From NCBI GenBank assembly GCA_015486785.1, contig WFQZ01000244.1, positions 1-17,713 on the forward strand: a stretch of DNA of 17,713 bases. The letters run 5' to 3'. The position numbers and the translations under genes were made by a program. Below the pieces are notes generated by a model, which was not told the origin of the DNA, made no database searches, and worked only from the letters and a program-made list of their open reading frames with translations. Below, one piece after another: positions 6,985 to 14,701 of this stretch. Source of the stretch: Thermoflexales bacterium (GTDB taxonomy: Bacteria; Chloroflexota; Anaerolineae; B4-G1; SLSP01). Position 1 is the first letter of the stretch; every line of letters starts with the position of its first letter.

Positions 6985-9900
6985 ATGATAAAAATGACGC
7001 GGGCATCTCAGAAACAGAACGAACGCACGCAACACCTAACTTCGATCTTGCGCGTGGCGTCGGCCATCGGCTCATCCCTAGACCTGGATGAGGTGTTAGC
7101 TGCGGTCGTGAAAACTGTGTCTGAACTGCTAACGTGCCAGCGCACCGCCATTTTTATCCTGAACCAGGACAACAAGCTCGACCTCAAGGCCGCCGAGGGC
7201 GTGTCCGAGCATTACCGGAAGATATCGCAAGGCATCCCCGTACAACGAGGCGGACGCAGTCACGCCCTCGCCACCAACGAGATGGTGTATTCGGATGATG
7301 TACTACGCGACCCTCAAGCCCTATCGGTCGCCCCACTAGCCCAAGAAGAGGGATTCCGGGCCTTCGCCGATCTGCCCTTGCAATACCGAGGGCAAAATAT
7401 CGGCCTGCTTTCCGTGCAGTTTGATGATCCCCACGAATTTTCGGAAGACGAGCTGAACTTGCTGCGCATCCTCGCAGAGCAAACGGCCATCGCCATCGGG
7501 AATGCACGGCTTCACATGAAGTCCGATGCCGACTTGCATCGTCGGCTGGCCGCCCTACAGCGCGTGACGGACGAAATCACCTCCACCGTTGATCTGAAGC
7601 ACATCCTCAACGTCGTGCTCAATGAGGCGATCCAATTTTCACATGCCGACGCGGGACTCACGATCACTTGGGAATCCGACTCTACCCCGACCCTCCAAGT
7701 ATCACACGGCTACGATCAACTGCCCACCGAGTGGCTGAATACCGCCGATCCGCACGCTTTGATTTCGGTCTTCCTTGAAAAACAAGCCCCCCTGTGTCTG
7801 CCGGAGATCAAAAAACAAACCGAGATTCTATCCTATCCACCGGCAGCACAAGCGATTCTCTTAGTGCCGGTGTTTTACGAAGCGAGATTGGCAGCCGCCA
7901 TCCTGGTGCAAGGGAACAAACCGCACGCTTTCTCCCCGGAGATAATCGAATTCATCAGCGAGCTGGCCTCTCTGACCGCGGTCGCCGTGGGGAACGCGCA
8001 ACGTTACCAGGAACAATTGCGGCGCGGCGAGATGATCCACAAACGCGCGGAGCAAATGACCCTGCTGTTGGAAGTCACGCGCACGCTGCGCTCCGACCGC
8101 CCTCTTGAGGACATGCTCCTAGACATCGCCTACGCCGTTCAGGAAGGGTCAGGGTTTGACATCGTATTGATCAGCGTCCTGGAGGGGACAGACCTGCGAC
8201 GGGTCGCCGGAGCGGGCATTCCGCTGGTGGATTTGGCCCGCTTGAAGAAAGCACGCCATCCCTGGGCACGAGTGAAAAAGCTCTTCCTGGACGAATTCCG
8301 TATGGGGCATTGCTATTACATCCCCGCAGAATACCAAAACATCCTCCAGGATATGGATTTGTACATGCCTCGGGGACATCAACCCCAAGCCCTCAACGGC
8401 ACCAGAAGAGCTTGGGATCAAGCGGATACATTTTTCATCCCCTTGTACGGCAGCACCGGAGAGCCGGTGGGGCTGATGTCCGTAGATCGCCCCCGCGACG
8501 GATTAGCCCCTAACGCGGCGACTGCCGAAATCATCGAGATTTTTGCCGCCCAGGTGGCACTGGCAATCGAAAACCATAAGCTGGTGGAGGACTTACGGCA
8601 GCAAGTCAACACCTTGCAGCTATTCAACGAGTTAAACCGCGCCGTGACCACCAAATTGGACATGTCGCTGGTGTTAAATACCGTTGTACAAGCCGTAACC
8701 AACGTCCTCAAGTACGATTCCTCCACCATCTTCCTCAAGGGGAAAGAAGGCCAGAGTTTCATCCCAATGGCCGCGTCAGGATATGACATCAAGCTGGTGG
8801 AACAATTTGATTTCGGGCCACAGGATAGTCTAGTAAACGCCGTAGCCCGCACCAGAATGCCCTTAGTGGTGAACGACACCTCGCAAGAGCCACGATTCAA
8901 GCCCGGCCCTATTCCGGTTGGGGCGTTGATCATGGTGCCGCTAGTCGTTGAGGGGAATACGGTAGGTGTGTTGAGCGCGGACAGCAAAGAGAAGCGGAGA
9001 CTTTCACCGACCGAGATCGCGACCTTAACCTCGCTGGCCGATCAAATTGCGATGGCCATAGAAAATGTGCGGCTATTTGAGGAAGTCACCCGCTTTAGCG
9101 AGGAACTTGAAACACGAGTCGCCGAGCGCACGCAGGAACTGGCTGCGGCTTTGGAGGACTTGCGCGTGCAGCGAGATCGCTCCGACGCCCTGTACCACAT
9201 CGCCTCGGAGTTGGTTGCCAGCCTGGACATAGACCGCGTGCTCAGCCAGGCATTGTTGCTCCTGCAACGCGCCGTAAAAGCCACCCGCAGCACGGTGATC
9301 CTCATCGATCCAAAGACAGGTGATTTGGTCATCAGAGCCGCCATCGGCCTCACCGAACCGATCCCGCCCGGTGGAAGGAAAACCAACCTGCCCAAAGACA
9401 GCGGCACCATCGCCTGGATTCTTGAACACAAAGAAACGCTGGTCATACCGGACTTAGAGAAGGACAAACGCTGGGATCACCAACTGGATAAACAAGCTCG
9501 CTCGGCCCTGATCGTCCCGATCCTGGGCAACGACAATCAAATCCTGGGCGTGATCTCATTACGCTCCAATATGCCCCGCGCCTTCGACGAAGCCAGCGTG
9601 AAATTAGGAGAAGCCGCAGCAGTACAGTTGGGCAACGCGCTCAACAATGCCGAGCTGTACCGTCTGATCCGCGAGCAGGCCGAACGGCTGGGCGTTATGC
9701 TCCGCACGCAGCAGATCGAAGCCGCCAAACACCAAGCCATCCTGGAAGGCATTGCGGATGGCGTGATGGTAGCCGACGCCAATGGGCGCATCGTGCTCTT
9801 CAACGCCGCCGCGGAACATATCTTAGACCTGCCGCGCACGCAAGCCCTAGGGCAATTTCAAGATGACATCTTGGGCCTTTACGGCGATTCCGCCCGCGAG

Positions 9901-11202
9901 TGGCTGGAACGCATCGAACATTGGAAGAAAAATCCCCACAGCTACTTGCCCAGCGAGTTTATGTCGCAACGATTTGAAATCGGCAACCGCATCATCAGCT
10001 TCCACCTCTCGCCGGTGATCGCTCAGCCACACGGATTTTTGGGCGTCGTAGCCGTCTTCCGTGACATCACCGCCCAAGTAGAAGCGGACCGCGCCAAGAG
10101 CGAGTTCGTCTCCACCGTATCGCACGAGTTACGCACTCCCATGACCTCGGTCAAAGGGTACGTGGACTTGCTCCTGATGGGGAGTGCCGGGCCACTCACC
10201 GAGCTGCAAGAAAAATTCCTCAAAACCGTGCAGACCAACGCCAACCGCCTCAGTTCGCTGGTCAACGACCTGCTGGATATTTCGCGCATTGAGATGGGGC
10301 GGATGGAGCTACAACGCCGCCCCGTCGCCATAGAGAGCGTGATCAACCAAGTGGTGGATATGATGCGCCCCAAGATGAAGGAGAAGGGCCAGGAATTGTA
10401 CGCGGTTTTGCCGGACGGATTGCCCAAAGTCTACGGCGACGAAGACCGCCTCGTCCAGATCATCACCAACCTAGTGGGGAACTCACACAAATACACCCGC
10501 CACGACGGCAAAATCTGGATTTATGCCTACGTGAGTCAAGAAGTGATGCACATCGCAGTCAAAGATACCGGCATCGGAATCGCGCCGGAAAACCGCAAGA
10601 AGATCTTTGAGCGGTTCTACCGCGAAGATAGCGACCTGGTGCATGAGGAAGCCGGCACCGGCCTGGGACTGTCCATTACCCTCTCCCTCATCCAGATGCA
10701 CGGAGGGGATCTAAACGTTGAAAGTGAACTGGGAGTAGGAAGCATCTTCACCTTCACGCTCCCACTGGCGGAAGGAGAAGCGACCAACGACGTGGGGCAT
10801 CCGCCCACAGGGCTATCCCTCAAGACCAAAATCCTGGTCATTGAGGATGAACCGGGAGTATCCAACCTGCTAGAAGCCGTGCTGGAACAAGAAGATGTCC
10901 ACGTGCTCAAAGCCCTGACCGGTGCGGAAGCAATGCGGCTTGTCAAAGAAGAAAAACCGGCACTCATCACCTTGGACATTCAGCTACCGGACATCAGCGG
11001 ATTGGACTTGCTGCAATACCTGAGAGACAACCCGGATACTGCCCAAATCCCGATAGTCGTCATCTCGGTAACGCAAGACCACAAGAAATACCAGGAAGCC
11101 GGGGTAACTTATCTGGCCAAGCCTTTTGACATAGAGCAACTTTTGAGTGTAATTAAGCCATTGCTGGCGCAAGTAGCCGGCGATCAGGGGGAGGAGATAT
11201 GA
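6985..11202 (+). CDS. Giant cytoplasmic hybrid histidine kinase: 5 x GAF, PAS, HisKA, HATPase, receiver
   Basis: The protein has 1405 residues and no membrane segment or signal peptide, so it should sense inside the cell. Order: GAF1 (about 20-175), GAF2 (190-340), GAF3 (358-530), GAF4 (545-695), coiled coil with RVAERTQELAAALEDL (711-726), GAF5 (735-890), PAS (912-1030), HisKA with His1047 in SHELRTP, HATPase with N box NLVGNSHKYT (1162-1171), DTGIGIAPE (1194-1202) and GTGLGLS (1224-1230), and receiver (1281-1395) with Asp1331 and Lys1379. All kinase residues look intact. GAF3 holds a longer insert (about 420-480) containing a GHCYYIP segment. The ligands are unknown. The start is ATG 6985 with CAGGGA at 6971-6976; ATG 6994 is an alternative. 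The stop overlaps the next receiver start as ATGA, so the two are tightly coupled. Confidence 0.95.
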   Translation: MIKMTRASQKQNERTQHLTSILRVASAIGSSLDLDEVLAAVVKTVSELLTCQRTAIFILNQDNKLDLKAAEGVSEHYRKISQGIPVQRGGRSHALATNEMVYSDDVLRDPQALSVAPLAQEEGFRAFADLPLQYRGQNIGLLSVQFDDPHEFSEDELNLLRILAEQTAIAIGNARLHMKSDADLHRRLAALQRVTDEITSTVDLKHILNVVLNEAIQFSHADAGLTITWESDSTPTLQVSHGYDQLPTEWLNTADPHALISVFLEKQAPLCLPEIKKQTEILSYPPAAQAILLVPVFYEARLAAAILVQGNKPHAFSPEIIEFISELASLTAVAVGNAQRYQEQLRRGEMIHKRAEQMTLLLEVTRTLRSDRPLEDMLLDIAYAVQEGSGFDIVLISVLEGTDLRRVAGAGIPLVDLARLKKARHPWARVKKLFLDEFRMGHCYYIPAEYQNILQDMDLYMPRGHQPQALNGTRRAWDQADTFFIPLYGSTGEPVGLMSVDRPRDGLAPNAATAEIIEIFAAQVALAIENHKLVEDLRQQVNTLQLFNELNRAVTTKLDMSLVLNTVVQAVTNVLKYDSSTIFLKGKEGQSFIPMAASGYDIKLVEQFDFGPQDSLVNAVARTRMPLVVNDTSQEPRFKPGPIPVGALIMVPLVVEGNTVGVLSADSKEKRRLSPTEIATLTSLADQIAMAIENVRLFEEVTRFSEELETRVAERTQELAAALEDLRVQRDRSDALYHIASELVASLDIDRVLSQALLLLQRAVKATRSTVILIDPKTGDLVIRAAIGLTEPIPPGGRKTNLPKDSGTIAWILEHKETLVIPDLEKDKRWDHQLDKQARSALIVPILGNDNQILGVISLRSNMPRAFDEASVKLGEAAAVQLGNALNNAELYRLIREQAERLGVMLRTQQIEAAKHQAILEGIADGVMVADANGRIVLFNAAAEHILDLPRTQALGQFQDDILGLYGDSAREWLERIEHWKKNPHSYLPSEFMSQRFEIGNRIISFHLSPVIAQPHGFLGVVAVFRDITAQVEADRAKSEFVSTVSHELRTPMTSVKGYVDLLLMGSAGPLTELQEKFLKTVQTNANRLSSLVNDLLDISRIEMGRMELQRRPVAIESVINQVVDMMRPKMKEKGQELYAVLPDGLPKVYGDEDRLVQIITNLVGNSHKYTRHDGKIWIYAYVSQEVMHIAVKDTGIGIAPENRKKIFERFYREDSDLVHEEAGTGLGLSITLSLIQMHGGDLNVESELGVGSIFTFTLPLAEGEATNDVGHPPTGLSLKTKILVIEDEPGVSNLLEAVLEQEDVHVLKALTGAEAMRLVKEEKPALITLDIQLPDISGLDLLQYLRDNPDTAQIPIVVISVTQDHKKYQEAGVTYLAKPFDIEQLLSVIKPLLAQVAGDQGEEI

Positions 11203-11576
11203 TCAAGATTCTAGTCGCAGAAGATGAACGAGATATTCGAGAGCTGATCGGGTTCACGCTACGATTCTCCGGTTACGAAGTGGAATTAGTCAAGAACGGC
11301 GAAGAGGCCGTCAAAAAAGCACCCACCTTGCAGCCGGACTTAATACTTTTGGATGTGCGGATGCCTCGAATGAGCGGGTACCAAGCATGCGACGCCCTGA
11401 AGAAAATGCCGGACACGAAGGATATTCCGGTGGTATTTCTTTCCGCCAAAGGGCAAGACAATGAAATTCAGGAAGGACTAAAACTGGGGGCGCAAGATTA
11501 TATTCTCAAGCCATTTGCGCCGGACGAATTAACGACCCAGGTCAAGCGGATTTTGGCAAACGTCGGGAAAGCATAA
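11199..11576 (+). CDS. Single-domain response regulator
   Basis: The protein has 125 residues and is a receiver domain only: acidic Glu8/Asp9, phospho-acceptor Asp52 in LLDVRMP, Ser82 and Lys104 in LKPFAPDE. No output domain is attached, as in CheY- or Spo0F-like proteins, so it acts by protein contact or as a phosphorelay step. ATG 11199 overlaps the kinase stop (ATGA) and has a purine-rich GGGGGAGGAG just upstream, which should keep its expression tied to the kinase. It could take phosphate from His1047 or, through an unseen phosphotransferase, from the kinase's own receiver. No HPt domain is visible in the window. Confidence 0.93.
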   Translation: MIKILVAEDERDIRELIGFTLRFSGYEVELVKNGEEAVKKAPTLQPDLILLDVRMPRMSGYQACDALKKMPDTKDIPVVFLSAKGQDNEIQEGLKLGAQDYILKPFAPDELTTQVKRILANVGKA

Positions 11577-11599
11577 ACGAAGAAGGAGGAGTTTAGCCT

Positions 11600-12382
11600 A
11601 TGAGCGCTATCATCCTCGATAGTAGCCTAGTACACTACGAAGCGTTAGGGCGTGGAAGACCTATCCTCTTCCTCCACGACTGGTTGGGGTCGTGGCGGTA
11701 CTGGGTCCCCACAATGGTGGATATGGCCTCGTCCAACCGAGCCTATGCACCGGACTTCTGGGGATTTGGAGATTCTGATAAAGTTGTCCCGCGCTATAGC
11801 GTCAATGGTTACGCGAGTCAAGTAGAATTATTTATGGATCAAATGGGCATTGACAACATCCCTATCGTTGGACACGGGTTGGGAGCGGTCATCGCGGTCA
11901 CATTCGCCCGCCAGCACCCGGAACGGGTCTCGCAGATTATGATGGTAAACATGCCTATCAGCAGCGAGCACATCGCCCGCCCCTTGAGCACCTTCGGCGG
12001 CGGAGACAATCCGGCCAAAGCCATCCTGGGGCGCAAGCTCAAATCGTATGAAGAAGTAGATATGGAAGACGCCAAAACCGACGGCAAAGCCGTCATGCTG
12101 AGCGTGCGTTCTATGCCGGACCTGACCGACACTTTGTTTGAATTAGAAATTCCGTTGCTCTTCGTTTATGGGAAAGACGATCCCCTAATCCGTATGCCAG
12201 AAGAAGACCTGTGGGAAGACCTGGACGAAAATGTCCATTCCTACTTCTTTGAAAACGTACAACACTACCCGATGTTGGAACAGACCAGCAAATTCAACCG
12301 CCTGCTGCGAGATTTCCTGATGCACAAAGATAACTGGGGCCAATACCAGGTTAAGGATGAATGGAAACGTCGGATGAGATAA
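11600..12382 (+). CDS. Alpha/beta-hydrolase-fold protein with lost nucleophile (pseudo-hydrolase)
   Basis: The protein has 260 residues and is paralogous to the hydrolase at 2223-3011: it shares a VHYE-x-x-GRG start, LHxWLGSW (25-32) and DFWGFGDS (52-59), and aligns with almost no gaps over the first 100 residues. The nucleophile elbow reads GHGLG (91-95), so the Ser is Gly93 (codon GGG at 11876-11878). The acid Asp194 (GKDDP) and base His222 (QHYPML) remain. Classical Ser hydrolysis should be lost. It may bind a ligand, act as a scaffold or be regulated by contact. The cap is shorter and contains a Gly-rich FGGGD segment; the C-terminus is charged (KDEWKRRMR). The ribosome binding site AAGGAGGAG is strong, 23 bases after the receiver stop, so it belongs to the signalling run. 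Confidence 0.88.
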   Translation: MSAIILDSSLVHYEALGRGRPILFLHDWLGSWRYWVPTMVDMASSNRAYAPDFWGFGDSDKVVPRYSVNGYASQVELFMDQMGIDNIPIVGHGLGAVIAVTFARQHPERVSQIMMVNMPISSEHIARPLSTFGGGDNPAKAILGRKLKSYEEVDMEDAKTDGKAVMLSVRSMPDLTDTLFELEIPLLFVYGKDDPLIRMPEEDLWEDLDENVHSYFFENVQHYPMLEQTSKFNRLLRDFLMHKDNWGQYQVKDEWKRRMR

Positions 12383-12383
12383 A

Positions 12384-13148
12384 ATGAGCACCCAAAACTC
12401 AGAAGTGGATCGCCAGGCCGTGGGATGGGCAATGCGCTGGATCGTGGGATTAGCCTTTCTCACGGCCTTTGCAGTCACCGGCGGCATCCTGCCGATCATC
12501 CCCGTCAGCCGGCAAGGGACCGTGCAACGCCCCGCCAATCGCCCCATCTTCCAGATCGTCTTGAACACCCCGGTGCCGCTCCCCACAACAATCCCGGCCA
12601 CCCCCACCCCGCACATCCCGCACGTGGGCATCATCGCCGGACACACGGGCAGCGATAGCGGCGCGACCTGCCCCGACGGACTGCAAGAAGTGGACATCAA
12701 CCGCAACATCGCCCAGCGCGTCGTCGCCCTCCTGCGCAAGCAGGGATGGCAAGTAGACCTGCTGCAAGAATTTGACCCCCGCCTGGACGGCTACAAGGCG
12801 GATGCCCTGCTCTCCATCCACGCCGACTCCTGCAATGTGCCGGGCAAATCGGGATTCAAAGTCGCCAGTGCCGAATCGGGATACGCGCAAGCAGCGGAAC
12901 ACCGCATGGTGGCCTGCATCAGCAAACGCTACGAGGAACGCACCGGCCTGCAATTCGATCCCAACACCATCACCTACGATATGACCCGCTACCACGCCTA
13001 CTACGAGATCGACCACCACACCCCGGCGGCGATCATTGAAACCGGCTTCATGCTTGATGACCGCGAACTCCTGGTCGAACGTCCGGACGTAGTGGCGCAA
13101 GGGATCGCCGACGGCCTGAAATGTTTTATCAACGGAGAGACTCCCTAA
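12384..13148 (+). CDS. Membrane-anchored N-acetylmuramoyl-L-alanine amidase (Amidase_3 type)
   Basis: The protein has 254 residues. A single hydrophobic segment (about 17-40) looks like an uncleaved signal anchor. A Pro/Thr-rich spacer (about 58-80) follows, then the zinc amidase domain (81-250): His87 in IIAGHTGSDSG, Glu102 in LQEVDIN, His146 in SIHADS and catalytic Glu219 in AAIIETGFM, in the order expected for Amidase_3 (AmiC/CwlC-like). It would cut the amide bond between MurNAc and the stem peptide outside the membrane. Differences from the norm are a small insert with Cys96 and Cys150, which could pair outside the cell. The start lies one base after the pseudo-hydrolase stop with a weak ribosome binding site, suggesting coupling to it. 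A hairpin follows the stop directly. Confidence 0.88.
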   Translation: MSTQNSEVDRQAVGWAMRWIVGLAFLTAFAVTGGILPIIPVSRQGTVQRPANRPIFQIVLNTPVPLPTTIPATPTPHIPHVGIIAGHTGSDSGATCPDGLQEVDINRNIAQRVVALLRKQGWQVDLLQEFDPRLDGYKADALLSIHADSCNVPGKSGFKVASAESGYAQAAEHRMVACISKRYEERTGLQFDPNTITYDMTRYHAYYEIDHHTPAAIIETGFMLDDRELLVERPDVVAQGIADGLKCFINGETP

Positions 13149-13175
13149 CCGCCGGATGATTGCGCTCTCCGGCGG
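13149..13175 (+). terminator. GC-rich hairpin directly after the amidase stop
   Basis: CCGCCGGA (13149-13156) pairs perfectly with TCCGGCGG (13168-13175) across an 11-base loop, beginning on the base after the stop codon. No T-run follows, so it may be a weak or factor-assisted terminator or a 3' end stabiliser rather than a strong intrinsic terminator. Confidence 0.45.
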
Positions 13176-13187
13176 ACCAGCTACACT
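13160..13187 (+). promoter_or_regulatory. Weak candidate promoter for ssb
   Basis: TTGCGC (13160-13165), a 16-base spacer and TACACT (13182-13187) lie about 30 bases before the ssb start. It overlaps the hairpin after the amidase. Box matches are modest, and the call relies partly on ssb needing its own start after that hairpin. Confidence 0.3.
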
Positions 13188-13216
13188 AAGCGCGTACCAC
13201 GATTAAGGAGGCAACT

Positions 13217-13630
13217 ATGTCATACCAAAGATTGATCATTGTCGGCAATTTGGGCCGTGACCCGGAAATGCGCTACACACCCGACGGCACGCCGGTCACC
13301 AGCCTCAGCGTCGCCACCAACCGCAAATGGACCGGGCGAGATGGCACGCCGGGCGAAGAAACCACCTGGTTCCGCGTCAGCGTCTGGGGGAAACAAGCGG
13401 AGACGGTAGCCCAATACCTGAGCAAGGGACGCCTCGTCCTGATTGAAGGCCGCCTCAAGCCCGACCCCAGCACCGGCGGGCCACGGGTCTACCAACGGCA
13501 GGACGGCTCAGCCGGCGCGTCCTACGAAGTGACCGCGGTCAACGTGCGCTTCTTGGGCGGCAAAGGCACCACCGGCGGAGAAACCGGCATGGCCGCCCCG
13601 CCCGAACAAGGCGAGGACATCCCATTCTAA
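13217..13630 (+). CDS. ssb: Single-stranded DNA-binding protein
   Basis: The protein has 137 residues. It begins with the family pattern YQRLIIVGNLGRDPEMRYTPDGTPV and has the OB-fold segments SVATNRKW (31-38), TTWFRVSVWGKQAE (49-62) and a LVLIEGRLK strand (73-81). A Gly-rich linker (about 114-127) leads to the acidic tip GEDIPF, the usual docking tail for repair and replication partners. It is shorter than E. coli SSB, as in many bacteria with a short linker. A strong ribosome binding site (AAGGAGG) precedes ATG 13217. It coats single-stranded DNA in replication and repair. The gene ends in a perfect intrinsic terminator and has no operon partner such as rpsF or rpsR here. Confidence 0.97.
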   Translation: MSYQRLIIVGNLGRDPEMRYTPDGTPVTSLSVATNRKWTGRDGTPGEETTWFRVSVWGKQAETVAQYLSKGRLVLIEGRLKPDPSTGGPRVYQRQDGSAGASYEVTAVNVRFLGGKGTTGGETGMAAPPEQGEDIPF

Positions 13631-13658
13631 CTGAGTCACATTTCAAAATCAGCACTCA

Positions 13659-13690
13659 GGCAGAGGAGAGTCCCTCCTCTGCCATTTTTT
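13659..13690 (+). terminator. Intrinsic terminator after ssb, also in the leader of the DUF3467 gene
   Basis: A perfect 10-base stem, GGCAGAGGAG (13659-13668) with CTCCTCTGCC (13674-13683), has a 5-base loop and is followed by A and six T (13685-13690). It ends only 16 bases before the DUF3467 start codon. An additional inverted pair, CTGAGT (13631-13636) and ACTCAG (13654-13659), abuts it upstream. Confidence 0.92.
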
Positions 13691-13706
13691 GCGCAGGAGA
13701 GACCTT

Positions 13707-14024
13707 ATGAATGCCCCAAAACCACAACCGTTTAACGTAGATTTGCCGGACGACCTAGAACCGGTGTACGCCAACGTCGCCCGCATCACCCATTCCCCCT
13801 CAGAGATCATCCTGGATATGGGACAAGTCATGCCCAACCGCAACGGCATGCGCATCAAGTCCCGCGTAGTGATGACCCCGCTCAACGCCAAGCTGCTGCT
13901 GCGGGCCTTGAGCGAAAACCTCGCCAAGTACGAGGCCAATTTCGGAGAAATCATCATCCCCGGCCGGGGAAACGACCTGGCGCAAGCCTTCTTCGGCGGC
14001 ACGCATCCCCCCAAGCAAGGATAA
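13707..14024 (+). CDS. DUF3467 family protein
   Basis: The protein has 105 residues from ATG 13707, with CAGGAGAG (13694-13701) as ribosome binding site; an in-frame TTG at 13689 lies in the terminator T-run and is rejected. It fits DUF3467: a YANVARITHSPSEIILDMGQ segment, then RVVMTPLNAKLLLRALSENLAKYEANFGEI. The function of the family is not established. The fold is small, with one beta-rich half and one helical half and no catalytic motif. The translin-family gene starts after a five-base gap, and the sulfurylase gene follows that, so the three are probably one transcript. No promoter fits between the terminator and this gene. Confidence 0.85.
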   Translation: MNAPKPQPFNVDLPDDLEPVYANVARITHSPSEIILDMGQVMPNRNGMRIKSRVVMTPLNAKLLLRALSENLAKYEANFGEIIIPGRGNDLAQAFFGGTHPPKQG

Positions 14025-14029
14025 CCACA

Positions 14030-14701
14030 ATGGACAACGACCTGCAAGTCTGGCTGACCCAACTTCAGCAAGCCGCCCAAGTGAACTTTGAAGAACGGGA
14101 CACCATCCGCGACCAAGTGCTACGCAAGAGCCGCGAGCTGATCCGCATCTGCTCCAGCGCGATCCGCGCCGGGCACCGCGAACAGTGGGACGAAGCCCAC
14201 GCCCAACTCGCTCAGGCCAACGCCGTGGGCAAAGAAATGCAGGCGATGGTCGCCCCCTACCCCGACCTCGTCTACGCCGGATACGTGCAAGACGCGCTCA
14301 AGGAACTGGTGGAAGCCCGCCTAACGCTCGCGCTGCTCCTCGGCGGGCCGTACCCCGACTTGGAAACCCTGGACATCCCCTACGCCACCTACCTCAACGG
14401 CGTGTGCGAGGCCGCCAGCGAATTACGCCGCCGCTGCCTCAACGTGATGCGGCGCGGCGAGATGAAAGAAGCGGAACGGCTGCTCAACACGATGGACGCC
14501 ATCTACGAGATGCTGATGGGATTCGGCTACCCGGACGCCATCTCCGGCGGCCTGCGCCGCCGCGTCGATCAACTGCGGGGCGTCCTGGAGCGCACCCGTG
14601 GCGATCTTACCAATAGCCTGCAAATGTACCGCCTATGGCAGGCGTTACAAACTCAGCAACAGGAAACCAACCCTATGGAGGAACATTTAGCTTATGAGTA
14701 A
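14030..14701 (+). CDS. Translin/TRAX-family protein (COG2178), probable RNA-binding nuclease
   Basis: The protein has 223 residues, mostly helical. It matches the prokaryotic translin family in order: RDQVLRKSRELIRICSSAIRAGHR (27-50), PYPDLVYAGYVQDALKELVEA (76-96), YATYLNGVCEAASELRRR (118-135), a YPDAISGGLRRRVD segment (167-180) and LERTRGDLT (186-194). The acidic residues of the catalytic TRAX subunit of eukaryotic C3PO (Glu, Glu, Asp, Glu) have counterparts at Glu92, Glu95, Glu127 and Glu131, so RNase activity is plausible but inferred. Translins assemble into barrel octamers. ATG 14030 has AAGGA eight bases upstream. The gene overlaps the sulfurylase start by eight bases, so the two are translationally linked. 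The Gln-rich C-terminal tail (about 203-212) is probably disordered. Confidence 0.85.
   Translation: MDNDLQVWLTQLQQAAQVNFEERDTIRDQVLRKSRELIRICSSAIRAGHREQWDEAHAQLAQANAVGKEMQAMVAPYPDLVYAGYVQDALKELVEARLTLALLLGGPYPDLETLDIPYATYLNGVCEAASELRRRCLNVMRRGEMKEAERLLNTMDAIYEMLMGFGYPDAISGGLRRRVDQLRGVLERTRGDLTNSLQMYRLWQALQTQQQETNPMEEHLAYE

Noticed and set aside
8281..8340. GAF3 Cys443 as a bilin chromophore site
   Set aside because: The segment reads GHCYYIP, not the CH-type attachment motif of phytochromes or cyanobacteriochromes, and there is no bilin gene nearby.
8418..8987. 189-codon - strand frame inside the kinase gene
   Set aside because: It covers the GAF3-GAF4 coding region and has the Ser/Thr-rich composition of a reverse-strand shadow.
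12450..13100. 216-codon - strand frame opposite the amidase
   Set aside because: The + strand frame has the complete zinc amidase motifs. The antisense frame has low-complexity Gly/Val/Asp composition typical of a shadow.
13689..13706. Upstream TTG start for the DUF3467 gene
   Set aside because: The TTG lies in the T-run of the ssb terminator. ATG 13707 has a proper ribosome binding site and gives a normal DUF3467 length.
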